A stretch of 64,000 bases of DNA from Trissonchulus latispiculum (GCA_030248195.1 JASAND010005518.1:1-64000), one strand, 5' to 3'. Counted from the stretch's first letter, positions 26,342 to 38,444 are shown. Translations and numbers: made by a program. Notes: a model not told the origin generated them from the letters alone.

Positions 26342-28127
26342 CTAACCTTCTTTCTCAGCTAAGAAAATGAGAGGGGGAGCTAAACTGAAAATGAACATAC
26401 ATGGTGAATTTGAGTTTTACAAATAAATATTTAAGACACTGAAAAACATTCCCTCAAATCAAAAATTCCGGGGGACCCCCAGGGGGGGGGGCAGACCCAA
26501 AAAGGGGGAGGGGCATAGACTTAGGCCCCCCCCCGTAACCCTGCCTACTCCTTCCTTCTCTGCTTTTTATCTTCCCCTAAACTGTCATCGTTACCGCAGT
26601 TGTTCAGTCTATGCATTACAACAGATTCGTGTGGAAAATGGAGACAAGAGTACCTAAACTATATCTGCCCTACGACTTAAACTAACAATGTGCTTAGCAA
26701 AACCCGTCTGAAATAACAGCGACAAACCTAGCATACTGAGACAAGGAAAACTGGCAAAAAGATTTAATACTGCAAAAACAAACAAACAAAAAACAAAGCA
26801 GATACAATATAACGTACAAAAGACATGTACTTTCGACACATAACCAAAGTATCTGAAGGAGGGTTGTCACAGGCTCAACGAAGAGCACATATATACTTCA
26901 CAGTCGAAAACAGGAAGCACGTAAGCTATTTCGTTGCAAAATAGACGGAACCACACAAGTATAAACAACATGTGACACCAAAAAAACCACATACTCTTCA
27001 TAATCACTATATAGCCAATAAAGAATTACAAAAAAAAGAAAAGCAACGCACACAAACAGTCAGAAGACGAGAGGCCGCAAACACGACAATAAGACACACA
27101 ACAACGAAAACCTCGATGGAAAAGGGGGGCAGGGGGAACACAGGAAACAACAACAAAACATTAGAAACGTTAGCTAACAGAACAGGCGGCAAACAAAAGC
27201 AGATACAAAACATAGAGCAGATTAACAAACGAAAAAAAAAAAGACAAACCAATCTGTAGCGACAATAAACAAAGTCAGGATAGGCAAAACACACACTCAA
27301 AAAAAGGACGGCAGCAGCAGAAATACAGACAAAACGGCATTAATCAACAAAAAAGTTGCCTAACACGTTATGGGCAAACTAAGCCGCCCCTATATCTACG
27401 TCTGGAGTAGATGCGAACGCGGCCCGTAAGGGGAGCTAATGCCCCCCCCAAACTGTTGATACACACAGAAAAAGCCAACAAACGAATACAAATTGAACCA
27501 ACCAGAACGCGCGTAAACAATTAAAATTGGGGGGGGGGGGAAGTGACAACAAAAACACAAAAAAGTCAAGTAGGGGGGGGGAGCCCGAGCTAATACAAAA
27601 TTCAACAAAGGCAAAATAGAAAGGGCAAATCTAGGCTAACTAGACAGACAAACTACACAAAACATGAAAAAAAGGGGGCCAAAAGAAAAGAAAACACAGT
27701 GAAAACAACAATATCATCAATACACATGAACGACAACGAAGCCCCGACAACGCAAACGGTCGTGGGGGGCCAGTTACACAGACAAACAATAAGAAACGAT
27801 AACAATTACTCTGACATGCTATATTTTAGTTTTGGCCCTGTTATTTCTACAACAGACAACGCACAAAACACAAATCGTTTCCGATATATACTTGTAACAG
27901 TTTCTAAAGAGCAAACAAGGGGGAAAACAGGAAAAATAAGGGATAACAATTGAAAACAGGCAGGGGGCACAAAAACAGCTACAACGACAGGAACAGTTTA
28001 CGTAACGAACATCGAAACAAAAAGACAAAACTGCAATAAGTCCGAAATGTAAGACACACACAAACAGCTAACGGACAAGATGATAACAGAATCAAGCGAG
28101 GAGGAGGGGGGGGGGAGGCACCAAAAA
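26342..28127. other. Strand-asymmetric, T-poor non-coding region
   Basis: From about 26930 to 28130 the plus strand is strikingly rich in A and C/G and poor in T, with many ACAAAC-like words. Frames found there have biased, repetitive composition (K/T/N/Q) and lack motifs or splice context. It lies directly downstream of the OTU-like/CXC gene and could be its 3' UTR or a degenerate transcribed region. C/G runs of 7-10 bases are frequent. Confidence 0.4.
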
Positions 28128-29423
28128 TTAACAGAAAAATTGGAACACTGGGCTAGTATACTCAGCGGCGCCCAGCTGGGCACACCTCTCAATGACGCCT
28201 CTCAAGGCACGCTGAATGTCATCTTCTGAACGGTAGCGCGCGCAGACGCCACCGGACGTTAGATAGATGCGTTTAGAATTGTAAGCGGCAGTAGTAGCAG
28301 TGTAATCCAGTTTCTTACACCCCCCCTGTCTCTGGCGGAGGATAGCGCCAAGGAGAATATATTCTAAGAATGTCCACTTAACAGATTTCAGTGGGGTGGG
28401 GGGCTCTGAGTTCAAAGAAGCAAGCCTTGAAGGCACTGGAGTCATCAGCAGACCTTCCATACGCATTGTTGACAGAACTGACGGAGCCTTGCTCGAAGAA
28501 CGGCGCCCTTTCGGATTTTGACAACCCCAGCAGCCGCATCGCACGCAGGCTCGACCGGCATCCAGACACGGGCAGGTGCTTTTCCTTGCCGATGCGAACC
28601 CTTGTCTTCTGCAACAGTTTGCCCCGTACCTTTTGCAACGACAAGGCGCAGATCCAGGGGCAGGTGGACGTGTGGGAGGGAGACTGCGAACGAAGTTGGA
28701 AAAGAGGTGCCGATGAAGATCGCTTGGAAGACTCAACCAAAGCCAAAGGAAACTGTCTCTCTCATGCCGCCAGCCTAGAAAAAGACATCCCTTATCTCTA
28801 CAAAGGTAACCAAGAGTGGCCGGCGATATAATGAAATAAGGCACCAGAGGCACATCAGTTACAACAACTACAGGAACCTCAAAGAAATCTGCAAGGATCT
28901 GCGCGCATCCGTAATGATTCGGCCATTCGACCAGGTCCCTGTCATGGAATCTGCTCACGTCCTGTTGTGACCACTTGTAACCGACGTACCTGTTCCAATT
29001 CTCATTCTCCCATAAAAACGCACGTATATGGATTGTTAAACTTTTAATGGTGAGCACCCGCGGGATCCTCTTGGACAGACAAGAAGAGTCACGAAGAGAC
29101 TGCTGGAACACTGGGGAAGACAGAGCCGCTGAAAAGGAGGTGAAAATGTGTCCCCACTGTAACGTCGCTCCTTCCGGGGCTGCCTCTGCCACCTCTGTCC
29201 AGAAGGCTTCATGGGCCACATTGAGATGTTGACGCGTAGGTTTCTGCAAATCCAAGCAGGCAGCGACATCCTCCATTGATGCGAGGAGAGACAGGGCGGA
29301 CGATCTTTCTCTTTCAGTTGGAGATACAAGGAATAGCTTGTTCCAGTACAACCGACGAAGGACCGACGCCTCCGGGATCCTTTGATCTACGTCAGAATTT
29401 AAGGCTTCAAGTGTCCGTGTCAT
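28128..29423 (-). CDS. OTU-like and CXC-domain protein next to the transposase
   Basis: An uninterrupted frame of 431 codons starts at an ATG 42 bp downstream of the transposase stop. Residues about 125-230 resemble the later half of an OTU-type cysteine peptidase fold: a basic helix, a W-containing loop (EWPNHYGC), ILADFFEVPVVVV, and a possible catalytic histidine near 220. I do not see the usual D-G-x-x-C catalytic block, so peptidase activity is doubtful. Residues 261-304 are a cysteine-rich CXC motif of the MSL2/Tesmin type (CRCK, then CPCLDAGRAC, CGCWGCQNPKG), a DNA-binding zinc module. Such OTU and CXC modules are often carried by transposon proteins. The tight spacing suggests co-expression with the transposase, by readthrough or as a shared transcript. 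The CXC call is strong; the OTU call is tentative. Confidence 0.7.
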   Translation of the reverse strand: MTRTLEALNSDVDQRIPEASVLRRLYWNKLFLVSPTERERSSALSLLASMEDVAACLDLQKPTRQHLNVAHEAFWTEVAEAAPEGATLQWGHIFTSFSAALSSPVFQQSLRDSSCLSKRIPRVLTIKSLTIHIRAFLWENENWNRYVGYKWSQQDVSRFHDRDLVEWPNHYGCAQILADFFEVPVVVVTDVPLVPYFIISPATLGYLCRDKGCLFLGWRHERDSFLWLWLSLPSDLHRHLFSNFVRSLPPTRPPAPGSAPCRCKRYGANCCRRQGFASARKSTCPCLDAGRACVRCGCWGCQNPKGRRSSSKAPSVLSTMRMEGLLMTPVPSRLASLNSEPPTPLKSVKWTFLEYILLGAILRQRQGGCKKLDYTATTAAYNSKRIYLTSGGVCARYRSEDDIQRALRGVIERCAQLGAAEYTSPVFQFFC

Positions 29424-29465
29424 GATTAGACGATCATTTGGAGAGAAATCCTCCCCACTGCAGAG

Positions 29466-31221
29466 CTAATGTTTCCCCTTATTCCATCTGTCCCTGAATA
29501 TCGCCAGAACTGCAGTGAGCAAATCTATTCCCACGTGGGACACGGAGCAGATGGGGGCCGTTCGGATATGACGATGAAACCCTTCGTTACGGTTGGTCCC
29601 AACACCGACTGGTATGTTACTGAAATACGAATGAAAGCTGTACAACCAAACCTAATGAAATGTAAACGTTAAAGCGTAAGAAAAAAGACCTGTTGCAATA
29701 CTTTGTTACGGGGACTGCATTAAGTTAAACTAGCAATGAGAACGGTCAGACAAGAGAAAAAAACGCGGCACTAATTGATTGATGTGGAAACGAACATTAT
29801 TGATAGTGTACGAGGAACATGTGTAAAAACAAACGGGGCCAGGTTGTTAATATGTTCGAAAGGAGAGGGGGGGGAGACTATTCCAGACTTTAACTGCTAA
29901 TTTCGCTACATGAATAGTAACGCTAATAGTAATTCATGAAAAATGTTGTAAACAGTTTATTAAAAACAATAGAAGTTAAAACAACGAAAGTCAGAGGAGG
30001 GGCTGACCTTAAACATCCCTTTCTGATATGAATGGCTATCTTGTCGCAAATAGAGTCGAACTTCTCATTCACAACACGCTCCGGTGGACCGTTTCCATTG
30101 GACCGATAAGTTTTCTTGGACCACTCTGCTCGAAAAGCTTCGAAGTTTTCCATCATATCTTCTTTGTTAGGAGTGGGCGCTCGTCTACGACGTCCCCAAT
30201 CAAAAGGCTGACGGAAAACTTTTCTTGACGCCAACACAAACTCCCCATAAAGAGGATGTGTTTTTGCAATGCCCTTCCCCAAACGGGTCTGTATGTGGAA
30301 CAAGTCTTGGCACAACTTCACCTGGGGGCCCAAGAGTTCCTGCACTTTGGCAGCTACCAGACAGCAGCTGTCGGTGACAAAGTACATTACTCGTCGCCCG
30401 ATATTTTTCAATTCCTCCGCTGCAGCTATTATGCAATCACTAATTTCATCATACTTTGTTGATTTGCACAGTTGTAACGCCAAAACTATACCAAAGCCGT
30501 CTAAAACGGTTGCTAAAGCATAGTATGTCCGGTTCCATAATCCATTTTCTGTGAGCCCCAGAGACCGGACGAACCTAAACGTGTGGTCAACTGACACAAA
30601 GTAGACATCACCGGTAAAACGAAAACAGTACCGGCACTCCTTGAATTCGGCCCACAAATTGTAATTTAACCTGAAATCATGTAGCATCCACTGTCTGAGG
30701 TAAGTTCTGGTCGGTTTCCTTGATCCCTTGTAACCGTTCTTCCAGTATTTCCGTCCTAACGCATTTACTATTTCGTTGATATTATTCTTTGTTCCGAACT
30801 CTGATCTGAGATGATTTATTAAACGGCATGTCAGACCAGATCGATGCAAAGGGACAATTGTTATTTCTCTGAATTTCGACGCCTGCAAATTGATTTCGAC
30901 GTCGCATGACCCATAAACGTGGGATTTTTCCCCTGGCGCTTTGCATACGTATTTCCTGGGCGCAACGAACAGTGGGGACGTGTCATCCCAGAACACCCTC
31001 AAGGGCCTGTCTTTTCTGTCCCCCCATCTTCCGCGAATTAGAGGATAGTCATGAATAGGACATTTCAAAGCACCAGAAAAACCAGACATAGGGTCCCACA
31101 CCATACAACGCACCGGTTTGTCCCCCAAAACGTGTGTTACCACCTCGCCATGCGCCTGCTGATGAAGAGCACTCCTTGACAGCAAGCTCCAGTCTATCGC
31201 TGTTCCCTTGTCCACTGGCAT
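29466..31221 (-). CDS. DDE-type transposase, two exons
   Basis: Exon 1 is 31221-30008 and exon 2 is 29619-29466. The junction joins in phase 2 and restores GCLSNIPVGVGTNRNE across it, giving about 455 residues. The N-terminus has a possible zinc-binding part (CPIH at 54-57, further C at 93 and 106). The RNase H-like core shows D212 in SVDHTFRF, D284 in FVTDSCC, a following DLFHI, and the conserved NIPVGVGTNRNE segment, whose E is the likely third acidic residue. This matches a large, poorly named family of animal transposase-like proteins that I recognise by these motifs but do not assign to a superfamily. The frame runs past the donor in exon 1 only into a short unrelated tail, which supports splicing. 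All key residues are present, so the gene may be functional. No terminal inverted repeats were identified. Confidence 0.8.
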
Positions 31222-31921
31222 AGTGGCTGTTTCAGAGGCGCGTAGCGTTTGGACGCTGTTTCCCCCCCCGCGCTGGTTTCAGCTGACAATCTATTCCGTC
31301 AAATTAGGTCGTCTAAAACAAAATGTTGCATTGTCACTTAGTTTGGCATACTTTATATTGTGAAAACAAGGTACCAAAATGTTGTCACTCGTTCGGGAAG
31401 GTGGTTTTGGTTTCCCTCCCCCAGGTTCCGCAGTAATATTCGCAGTGACACATTCAAATGACAATAAACGAACGGCAAAGAAAACCAAAACACAATAAAA
31501 TAGGTGGAGAAAAAAACAAAATATTGAATTTTTTTTCTATGCCGCATAGGGGCCAAAAAAGAGAGGGGGGGCAATAAGTGTTTTCTTTTATCCGTCTAAT
31601 CTTCGATAAATGAGCAACATGAAAAATTGTTTCCTGTCAGGTTTTTTACGACATGACGAAAACATACAGAGAGAGAAAAACCAGCACACTAAGGGGAATG
31701 TGACTAGTGAAAGGAAACGAAGAAAGGACGAAAGGGCAGCTAGAAATGAAATAGAAAGCCATACCATTCTCCCCCCTGCATTTTGTCGGCGTACCTTTAC
31801 GCGTGTATAGTGTGGGCTACAGAACAAGACAAACTTTGTTAACAGAAAAAAAATGAAAAGGTCTATATATAAATACAATCATTGATAAACAAAGAAAAAA
31901 ACAAAAGGAAATACGTGAGCC
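31222..31921. other. Spacer between primase and transposase genes
   Basis: AT-rich, with C/G runs near 31262 and 31565. No gene is supported. It should contain the transposase promoter and the primase 3' end. Confidence 0.35.
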
Positions 31922-33124
31922 CTATGGGACACATTTGTGCCCTCCAATCACTTTGAACCACATGCCCGGCCCCACACGCTGACCCAACGAACGAGCCTGA
32001 TCAGTCTTGCACGATTGACCGTGGCAGCGCCATTGATAAAGGAATTTTTCACGCTTTATCAACAGATAAGAGTGATTAGACTTGTGATCTCTGCCAAGAA
32101 AGGGGCAGTAACGGTGATTACGAATTGACACGAAGAGGAGGCCCGCAGTAACCTTGATTCCCCCTATATCATAGCCAGGAAACAGTACCGGGGCATCCCT
32201 TTGTAGGCGGTCCATCTCCGCTGGCATCAACTCGACGCCAGGGTCGGAACGTACAGACGGGGGGGTCCACTGACGTGAACAATCAGGCCCACGTCGTGGG
32301 ACGGGTGCTCGTCGCCGCCCCCCCTCTCGGACTGCCATGGAAGGGGCCGTATGGTTGAAGTATTTCTGTACGCGCCTATCTAACAGGCCCCCGTTCGAAA
32401 AGTCTACGGGACATTCATAGACACCCACCAAACTCTTAATAAAATCAACGGGAAATTGCCCACTTTTCCCCGTTTGAATTTCCAGTGGACGGGCTTGTCC
32501 AATTTTGGTCGACAGCACAATTCGGAAGTTCTGATTAACAGAGTACACGCTAGGGTCCCAGATAGTAAAACTAGAGTCCACCTTCTGCTGAAGCATCCCC
32601 ATGAAGCGGCCAACTGCCCTAGAGTTCTTGAAAATCGTGGACCCACAGTCTACAGCGTGGTAGCTAAGCTTTGCCCCCTTGTGAGCACTCAAGATAACCA
32701 AATCAATGTCGGAATTTTCCCCCCCCAGAACTCTGCTCACGGCGACAGGAATATGCATAAACAGAGCCCTGGCAGCCCTGTGGAAAGATTCCGACTCCTC
32801 AGCCGACGATACTGTCTTGTCCAAATCAAGGTATAATTTGCAGGGGCGGGAGTATGGTAGCACCTCATAAAAACAGCGTAAGTGCGGAGGGATACACTGG
32901 TACAAGTGGACAAAATGGTTTACATCAGCTAACACGTAGAAGCGAGCACCGTGTATTCCGTATTCGTACGCGAACACAGCTAGAGGGCAGCGGTGGGGGC
33001 TACGTGAAAAGGCATCCAATGTCAAATTCAGTTTTTTGAATAGTTTAGTTTTTCGTTCAGGCGGACAGTCACAGGTGTAACGCACCTCAAAATCTGTATC
33101 CAACAATAATTGCCACACATCCAT
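31922..33124 (-). CDS. PrimPol-type primase-polymerase with C-terminal zinc finger
   Basis: A single exon of 400 codons with an ATG at 33124. It carries the archaeo-eukaryotic primase signature in order: motif I YLDLDK at 98-103 with D100 and D102, motif II SYH at 154-156, and motif III beginning at D190 with VYSVNQNFR at 193-201. It ends with a UL52-type zinc finger, C340-x6-H347-x19-C367-x4-C372 (YCPFLGRDHKSN, WRCHGQSC). This layout is that of eukaryotic PrimPol and of the primases of herpes-like and other large DNA viruses. The protein is shorter than cellular PrimPol (about 550 residues) but keeps both modules. The predicted role is primer synthesis in DNA replication. It lies upstream of the transposase and on the same strand as the helicase-like gene, so a shared replication module is likely. 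All catalytic residues are present. Confidence 0.9.
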   Translation of the reverse strand: MDVWQLLLDTDFEVRYTCDCPPERKTKLFKKLNLTLDAFSRSPHRCPLAVFAYEYGIHGARFYVLADVNHFVHLYQCIPPHLRCFYEVLPYSRPCKLYLDLDKTVSSAEESESFHRAARALFMHIPVAVSRVLGGENSDIDLVILSAHKGAKLSYHAVDCGSTIFKNSRAVGRFMGMLQQKVDSSFTIWDPSVYSVNQNFRIVLSTKIGQARPLEIQTGKSGQFPVDFIKSLVGVYECPVDFSNGGLLDRRVQKYFNHTAPSMAVREGGRRRAPVPRRGPDCSRQWTPPSVRSDPGVELMPAEMDRLQRDAPVLFPGYDIGGIKVTAGLLFVSIRNHRYCPFLGRDHKSNHSYLLIKREKFLYQWRCHGQSCKTDQARSLGQRVGPGMWFKVIGGHKCVP

Positions 33125-35064
33125 GGTAATTCAGTTCCGTTGTCGTAATAGTACGCCCCGTAAGGCGGCCTGGCTACCCTCCGCCTTTTGTGGAACTCCA
33201 CGCATCAACTAAAAATAAAAATGCTGAAAGAGCTCGACGATATAAAAATACAGGAAACAACTTAATGTGAAAACTAGGTGGGGATTGTATAGGCCCTCTC
33301 AGGCTATTCTTCCTGTTGGCTCAACAATCTCCTTTAGTTCCAACACTAACACGGAGTATATGCGGACCGGGGGCGGAACGTAGCTATCAGCAGAGAACTT
33401 GGCAGTGGTTGTTAGTAGCGCGGGGCATTATTGTTCACATATTCTAACACTCCGGTAAGGGAGGAGACTGCCCCCTTTTGGTTACACAATGCAGAACATG
33501 ATTAAAAAAATAAGTTTATCCGTTAAGCAAAAAGGAAGAGCCACACTAACTTTCAAACAAAAATTAAGGTCGGGCAAAAAGACAGAGCCTTGGCATATTC
33601 TCCCTAATGTAGTAAACAAGCGGCAAAACAGGGCGTCACCGATACTTCAAGAGTGCCAGTAAGGTAGATCGCGAAGAAAAAAAAAGACGTAGGCAGGAGG
33701 GGGATGAAGTACAGCTAAACCTCCCCCCTTCCCCCTCACAGGATTTTCAGAGGAAAAATACAGGGGCGCCTTGTTTTTGTCAGTTTTGTATAGTAGCGCA
33801 GCGCTCTTTTTCACATTTTCAGTAGAAACATTGCACCGGTTGGGGGCGGGGGGAAAATCCACTGCTTATATTATGCGCGTTGGTCATGTTACTGACATGT
33901 GGTTGCGGGGCGGATTCTCGGCTGAATTCCCTCTTATATTCTGTAGACCGAGCCTCGAAGCCACGGACATCGTTAATTTGAAAAAGAAAGAATAAAGTAG
34001 CAACAATGTTTCCAAAACAATTGAAATTACTTTCAACACAAAGTAGGAAAATAGAAAAAAAAACCGACTTCATAAGAGATATTTGCACAGCAAGTTATGT
34101 AACCTTATTTATTATTAAATCCCTCTTCGTTTTAGAGAAATAAGCTGAAATGTCTGCGTAGGGTATCTGTTCCCTACCTTCTTCAAAATTTTCATGCGAA
34201 TGGATTATTTGATTTCTGCAAAAAAAGGCAAGATTTGAACGCCGAAACGAAAAAAAGCCAAATCACACGCAACACAAAATATACAAAAGCTGCCGCCAAA
34301 CGACAATCTCCATGTTTAAAGACGACTCGATTCAATGCAAAAAAAGGCTGGAAAAGGATACGCTAACAATCACCCCCCCCCCTTTTGGGGACCGGTAACG
34401 CTGTGGGAATGTACTTCGCCCCCCCCCGCCTCACCAAACCAAAAGAGGGGGGGGGGCCCCCTGACGTGAATGCTTCAACATTATCAGTCTCGTCGGGATA
34501 AAACAGACACGGGGGGGGGGCACACTGCTAATAGTGCTTCTTCAGAGCGTTCTTCTTTGCTGACGGTAAAACTATCCTGTGCCCCCCCCCCCATGACCAC
34601 TGGATGGACACGATACCAGAGTGTGTAAATATGTGTTGTGTCATGTCTATTGCTTCTTGTACTGTGACAAGTATTCATCACAGTCGGTATGAGATCAACC
34701 CACTAGAGAAAATGTTCATCTAATGCTGTTTTATATCATTCTGCTACTATGAAACAACGCGGGGGGGAGACAAGCAGCAACAACAGGAACAGGGCCAAAG
34801 TGCTTTCCGCGCGTTTCCACCCCCCCCCCCCCGCTACAGTTCTGTTAACGTAGAAAGTCAACCTAGAGAAAGCCAGTTCAACGTTCTAATCAATAGCACA
34901 CTATACACCGGAAATATACCTTTATTGGAAAACCAGACAAGATAATAAACAACGATGACATATAAAACAAGACAACATGTCACTGAATTTACCGTCAACA
35001 CGTTAGACAGTGTGTAAAGTGAAAACAGAGAATAGCCAAAAAAACTAAAAGGTATCAGTTAGTT
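33125..35064. other. Intergenic, rich in C/G runs
   Basis: Almost 2 kb with no supported gene. C or G runs of 7-14 bases cluster between 34370 and 34830. Short frames lack splice context. Confidence 0.35.
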
Positions 35065-36127
35065 TTAAGGAGTTTTAACGGCCTTATAAAGTTCACAAGC
35101 ACGGACATTAAACACGCCCGCGGCAGCCTCCGGGGGTCTGGTTGTCGTAATAACTTCATGAATTTCGTCCAAACTTATCCAGGCGTGCACCAGGGGCTGC
35201 TTAGGAACCAGGGTCACGATAGGGGGCGAAGGCGGAGAACAGTACCCCGTGATTTGCTCCAGTTCCATACACCAAACTCCACCTGCTACTGACGAATTCT
35301 GCGGGGGGATATAGGCTACGTTGACACAACGCCCCAGGGGGAGACCTGGAAAAATTAATGGTTAACTTATTACAATTACTATACAAAAACTAACGCATCA
35401 AAAAGCAGGCTAAAAACAGACATTTCCTAAAAGCATCGTATGCCTTACATATAAGAAAAAAGACAAAGATGACGAGCAACAAAGCGCAGGCCGGTTCCGC
35501 ACCTTAATGACAAGTGGATGCCCAAACCCTGTTTTCCGTTGAAGTTAGTTGAAACAAACAAAGAAGGAGCACCGTTTTGGTTGTACAGATGATGCTACTT
35601 GCTTTTATTTTCTTTCTATTGCAAAAAATTTTACCGTCAGTTTCTGAAGGAGTGCTGTAGCAAACGATCCCACTCTTTCCAGAATGATAATTCTTCAGTG
35701 TAGACATCTCTTCCCCGCCCACTAACTCTTCACTCTTTAACACCCCATCGTCTGTTTTACTGTCTGCAACAGTTAAAAGAAAAGTCAGTGAACCTTCTTT
35801 GATTTTTCAGTTGACAATAAAAAGAGATGGCTTAAGACTGCCTACATCATGAATCCTCATAGTGGAACTGAACAACATTAGCTTTGCGTCTACTGTAATG
35901 GAACGTGTAACTACCGGCGCTACATCTACTGTGAATTTGAACAGTGTAATCTCTAATTTACCAATTATTATCGTTGACGATACAGGAATTTCTTTAGAGA
36001 AGTATAGCCACTTATCCGCAACGATAACAGGGATAGAGCGGGCTGTTTGGCCATGTGCATACATACATAATGGCAAAGAGGGAGGGGGGCCACAAGAACT
36101 GGGAGTACAAGGGGAGCTCAACAGCAT
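35065..36127 (-). CDS. Gene Z: three-exon relative of genes X and Y
   Basis: Exons: 36127-35962 (ATG, donor GTAAAT), 35763-35635, 35345-35065 (TAA). Both junctions are phase 1, giving about 191 residues. The last exon aligns by eye with the last exons of Y and X: a GxxV start, a conserved W(I/L)xLDxI-type segment (HAWISLDEIHEV here, LHWLALDDIKYG in Y) and a C-terminal LY-containing helix. The central exon is acidic (KSEELVGGEE). The first exon is hydrophobic with a CMYAHG segment. The family is unknown; see the shared-domain finding. The first exon is the weakest part, because an opposing plus-strand frame (35862-36266) overlaps it. Confidence 0.5.
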
Positions 36128-36331
36128 AGCCCCTTCGGTGTGCACAGCGGAAAAAATGAAAAAATTGGACAATAGCTCAGAACTCAACGAAGATCTATCG
36201 CGAGGAGCGCCACAGTTTTCCTGCAGAAACAGTGCAACACAGGGAGTGTACGTAATACAGCTGTAATACAAAAAAACGAGTAAACAGATTACCAGTGTAT
36301 TCTCTAATGAAGACGACATCGTAATGTCCAC

Positions 36332-37584
36332 ATGTATAGCACAGGGGGGAGAGAAAGGGGATAACCTCTGTAACTACATATATGGGAGAATCTTACTTTC
36401 AAAGGGTAGGCATCCCTTTTACAGTCCGACCCATTGATAATTCTGTTATGACATGTGGGCTCCCCTATCTCTTACCCCAGTATGTTTGTTTAGCTTGTTG
36501 ATTATAGTAACAGATATAAAGTTAGCCGCTGAGTTTTTCGACATGTTTCGTAGTGTTTTTTTGCCCCTTCTCGCCCTGACGATCAAACGATGCTGCTTTG
36601 TACCCTATAAACGTTTATTATTAAAAGTGAAGCTAGACAAATCAATGTGCACACTGAACACAACACACAAACAGACATTGAGGAAGAACCAGAGCTCATT
36701 TAACAAAAAAATCCCCCCCATCCTGGACAATAAACAAGCTCTGGGGGGACCAGTCTAACGTAGTTTTCATGAGAAAAACCTCTAATCATTTGTCTTTTAG
36801 TTTGTTGATCTTCCCTTTCACTTTATTAGCAGGAAATGGTCCAATTCCTTTCACAATACTGTACTAAAAAATCGACGTCCAAGCGTAATAACAAAAAAAA
36901 AACAGTATATATAAGTAAACAGCTACTAACAATCCATTCTCCAAGCAAAAATGCAGTGCAAAACGTTTCAGTCAAATTTGTCACGCCTTCCCCCCCCCCT
37001 TTGATTACATGTACCCCCTACAACGGGTACGCTCAATTATTTAAATTTCCACATGGTAGAAGTCGCGTTTGTGATAGTTCCCTAATGAAATGTGCATCAT
37101 ACATCGTTTGCTGAGTATTATTGTGTCAGTCAGTTATTTAATAGAGATAACAAAAACTGTAACTAAACAAATTATACTCTAAAGAAAAAAATACAAAAAT
37201 ACACTGAAACGAGCCATTCCATTATAAACAGGGGGGGGCCTCAAACACATGATCCGTTAACAAATCTGTGATAATTTCTCTCTCCACTGCACTGCTTTTA
37301 CTTCACTTTATTTGTCCAGAAACAGAAAATGCCAAAAACCAGAGTATAAAATACCCAAATCCTAGAAAAGAAGAAATGAAACTTAGCCAAATACAAAAAA
37401 GGCAGGGGGGGCACATAAAATAGTGCCCCCCCCCCGTCACCTGCCCCCTTCGCTAGCCCACACTAATAGTTAGTTGTCAAAATATAAAAAGGTAATATAG
37501 AAAGAAATAGTATATAGACAATTATTAAACGAAATTCGTTAGTTGCAATATCCTATTACTAACAAGGAGAAAATAAAATGACAG
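36332..37584. other. Intergenic between genes Y and Z
   Basis: AT-rich sequence with several C/G runs (36715, 36990, 37230, 37405-37435). A plus-strand frame of 101 codons at 36453-36758 has no supporting context. Nothing else is seen. Confidence 0.3.
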
Positions 37585-38444
37585 TCAAATTATAATGTCT
37601 GGTGGCCCATCAGGATTAAATGATTCCTCCACAACAAGTTCATTCCATAGAGATGCATACAAATCAACACTCATGCGGAACACTGAATCCGTGGACACAT
37701 CGAACAGCGGCAGAGACACCCCGTACTTAATGTCATCCAAAGCCAACCAGTGTAGGGGGGCCGTGGCACATCGGGAGAGTATAACATATTGATCTCCCCC
37801 GGACTCCGACACGGAGAGGTCTGGCCCCTCTTTGAAAAACTGAACTAGAGCCTTCTCCTCACGCGCAACAAAACATTTCACCAAGGCCACAAAGGCCCCA
37901 CTATTGCCAGGAACAGGGCGCACAGATGTTAGGACCACATCCCCTGCGGCGACACTGGACTTTATAAAGTGAACCCGCGGATCAGCGCCCTGGTCTCCTA
38001 AATCAGATTCGCGAATATCATCACGAGTAGCAGTGGGGCGCGAACAGGAAGCCGTACACTCTGAAACCAGAAAGAGAACAATGTGTCACCAGAACGTAAA
38101 ACAAGGGAAAAGGGGAGGACAGAAACAGAACAAACAAAAGAGCAGCAGCCCACCCCCCCCCTTGCGCTTATGAAAGGGCCGACTGTGGAAAGTTTTATTT
38201 GTTCACTGCAGTAGTTGTCAAACCCGGCCCCCCCCCCGCTATCGCTGTATGTGTCCGCTGTACTATGCTCCATTGGTTGACAACAACGACGCCGCGTGGC
38301 TGTGATTACACTGCAAATTTTGCTAACCCTGGCCTATGTTTAATACTCACCTCTGATTTTGGATAATCCGTCGTCCTTGTTCTGCCTTCTCTGTTTTATC
38401 AGTGTAAGTCGTCTAACCATTGCTAAGGCCTCTTTTCTGTTCAT
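37585..38444 (-). CDS. Gene Y: two-exon protein with BAH-like C-terminal region
   Basis: Exon 1 is 38444-38351 (ATG, 31 codons, basic: VRRLTLIKQRRQ) with a strong GTGAGT donor. Exon 2 is 38060-37585 (TGA). The phase 1 junction gives about 189 residues. From about residue 65 the sequence GDVVLTSVRPV, a VQFFKEGP segment, YVILSR and WLALDDIKYG has the order of features of a BAH domain (start GDxV, aromatic strand, ExxxS-like strand, I-containing loop). The match is weak and not a firm family assignment. The same region recurs in X and Z, ending in DLYASLWNELV here and DLIAGLWNDLV in X. BAH domains bind chromatin, so a chromatin or replication role is conceivable but inferred only. Confidence 0.6.

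Noticed and set aside
35862..36266. 134-codon plus-strand frame over gene Z exon 1
   Set aside because: The minus strand offers an ATG, a phase-matched donor and two further exons that join in frame, so the plus-strand frame is probably a shadow. Some doubt remains.
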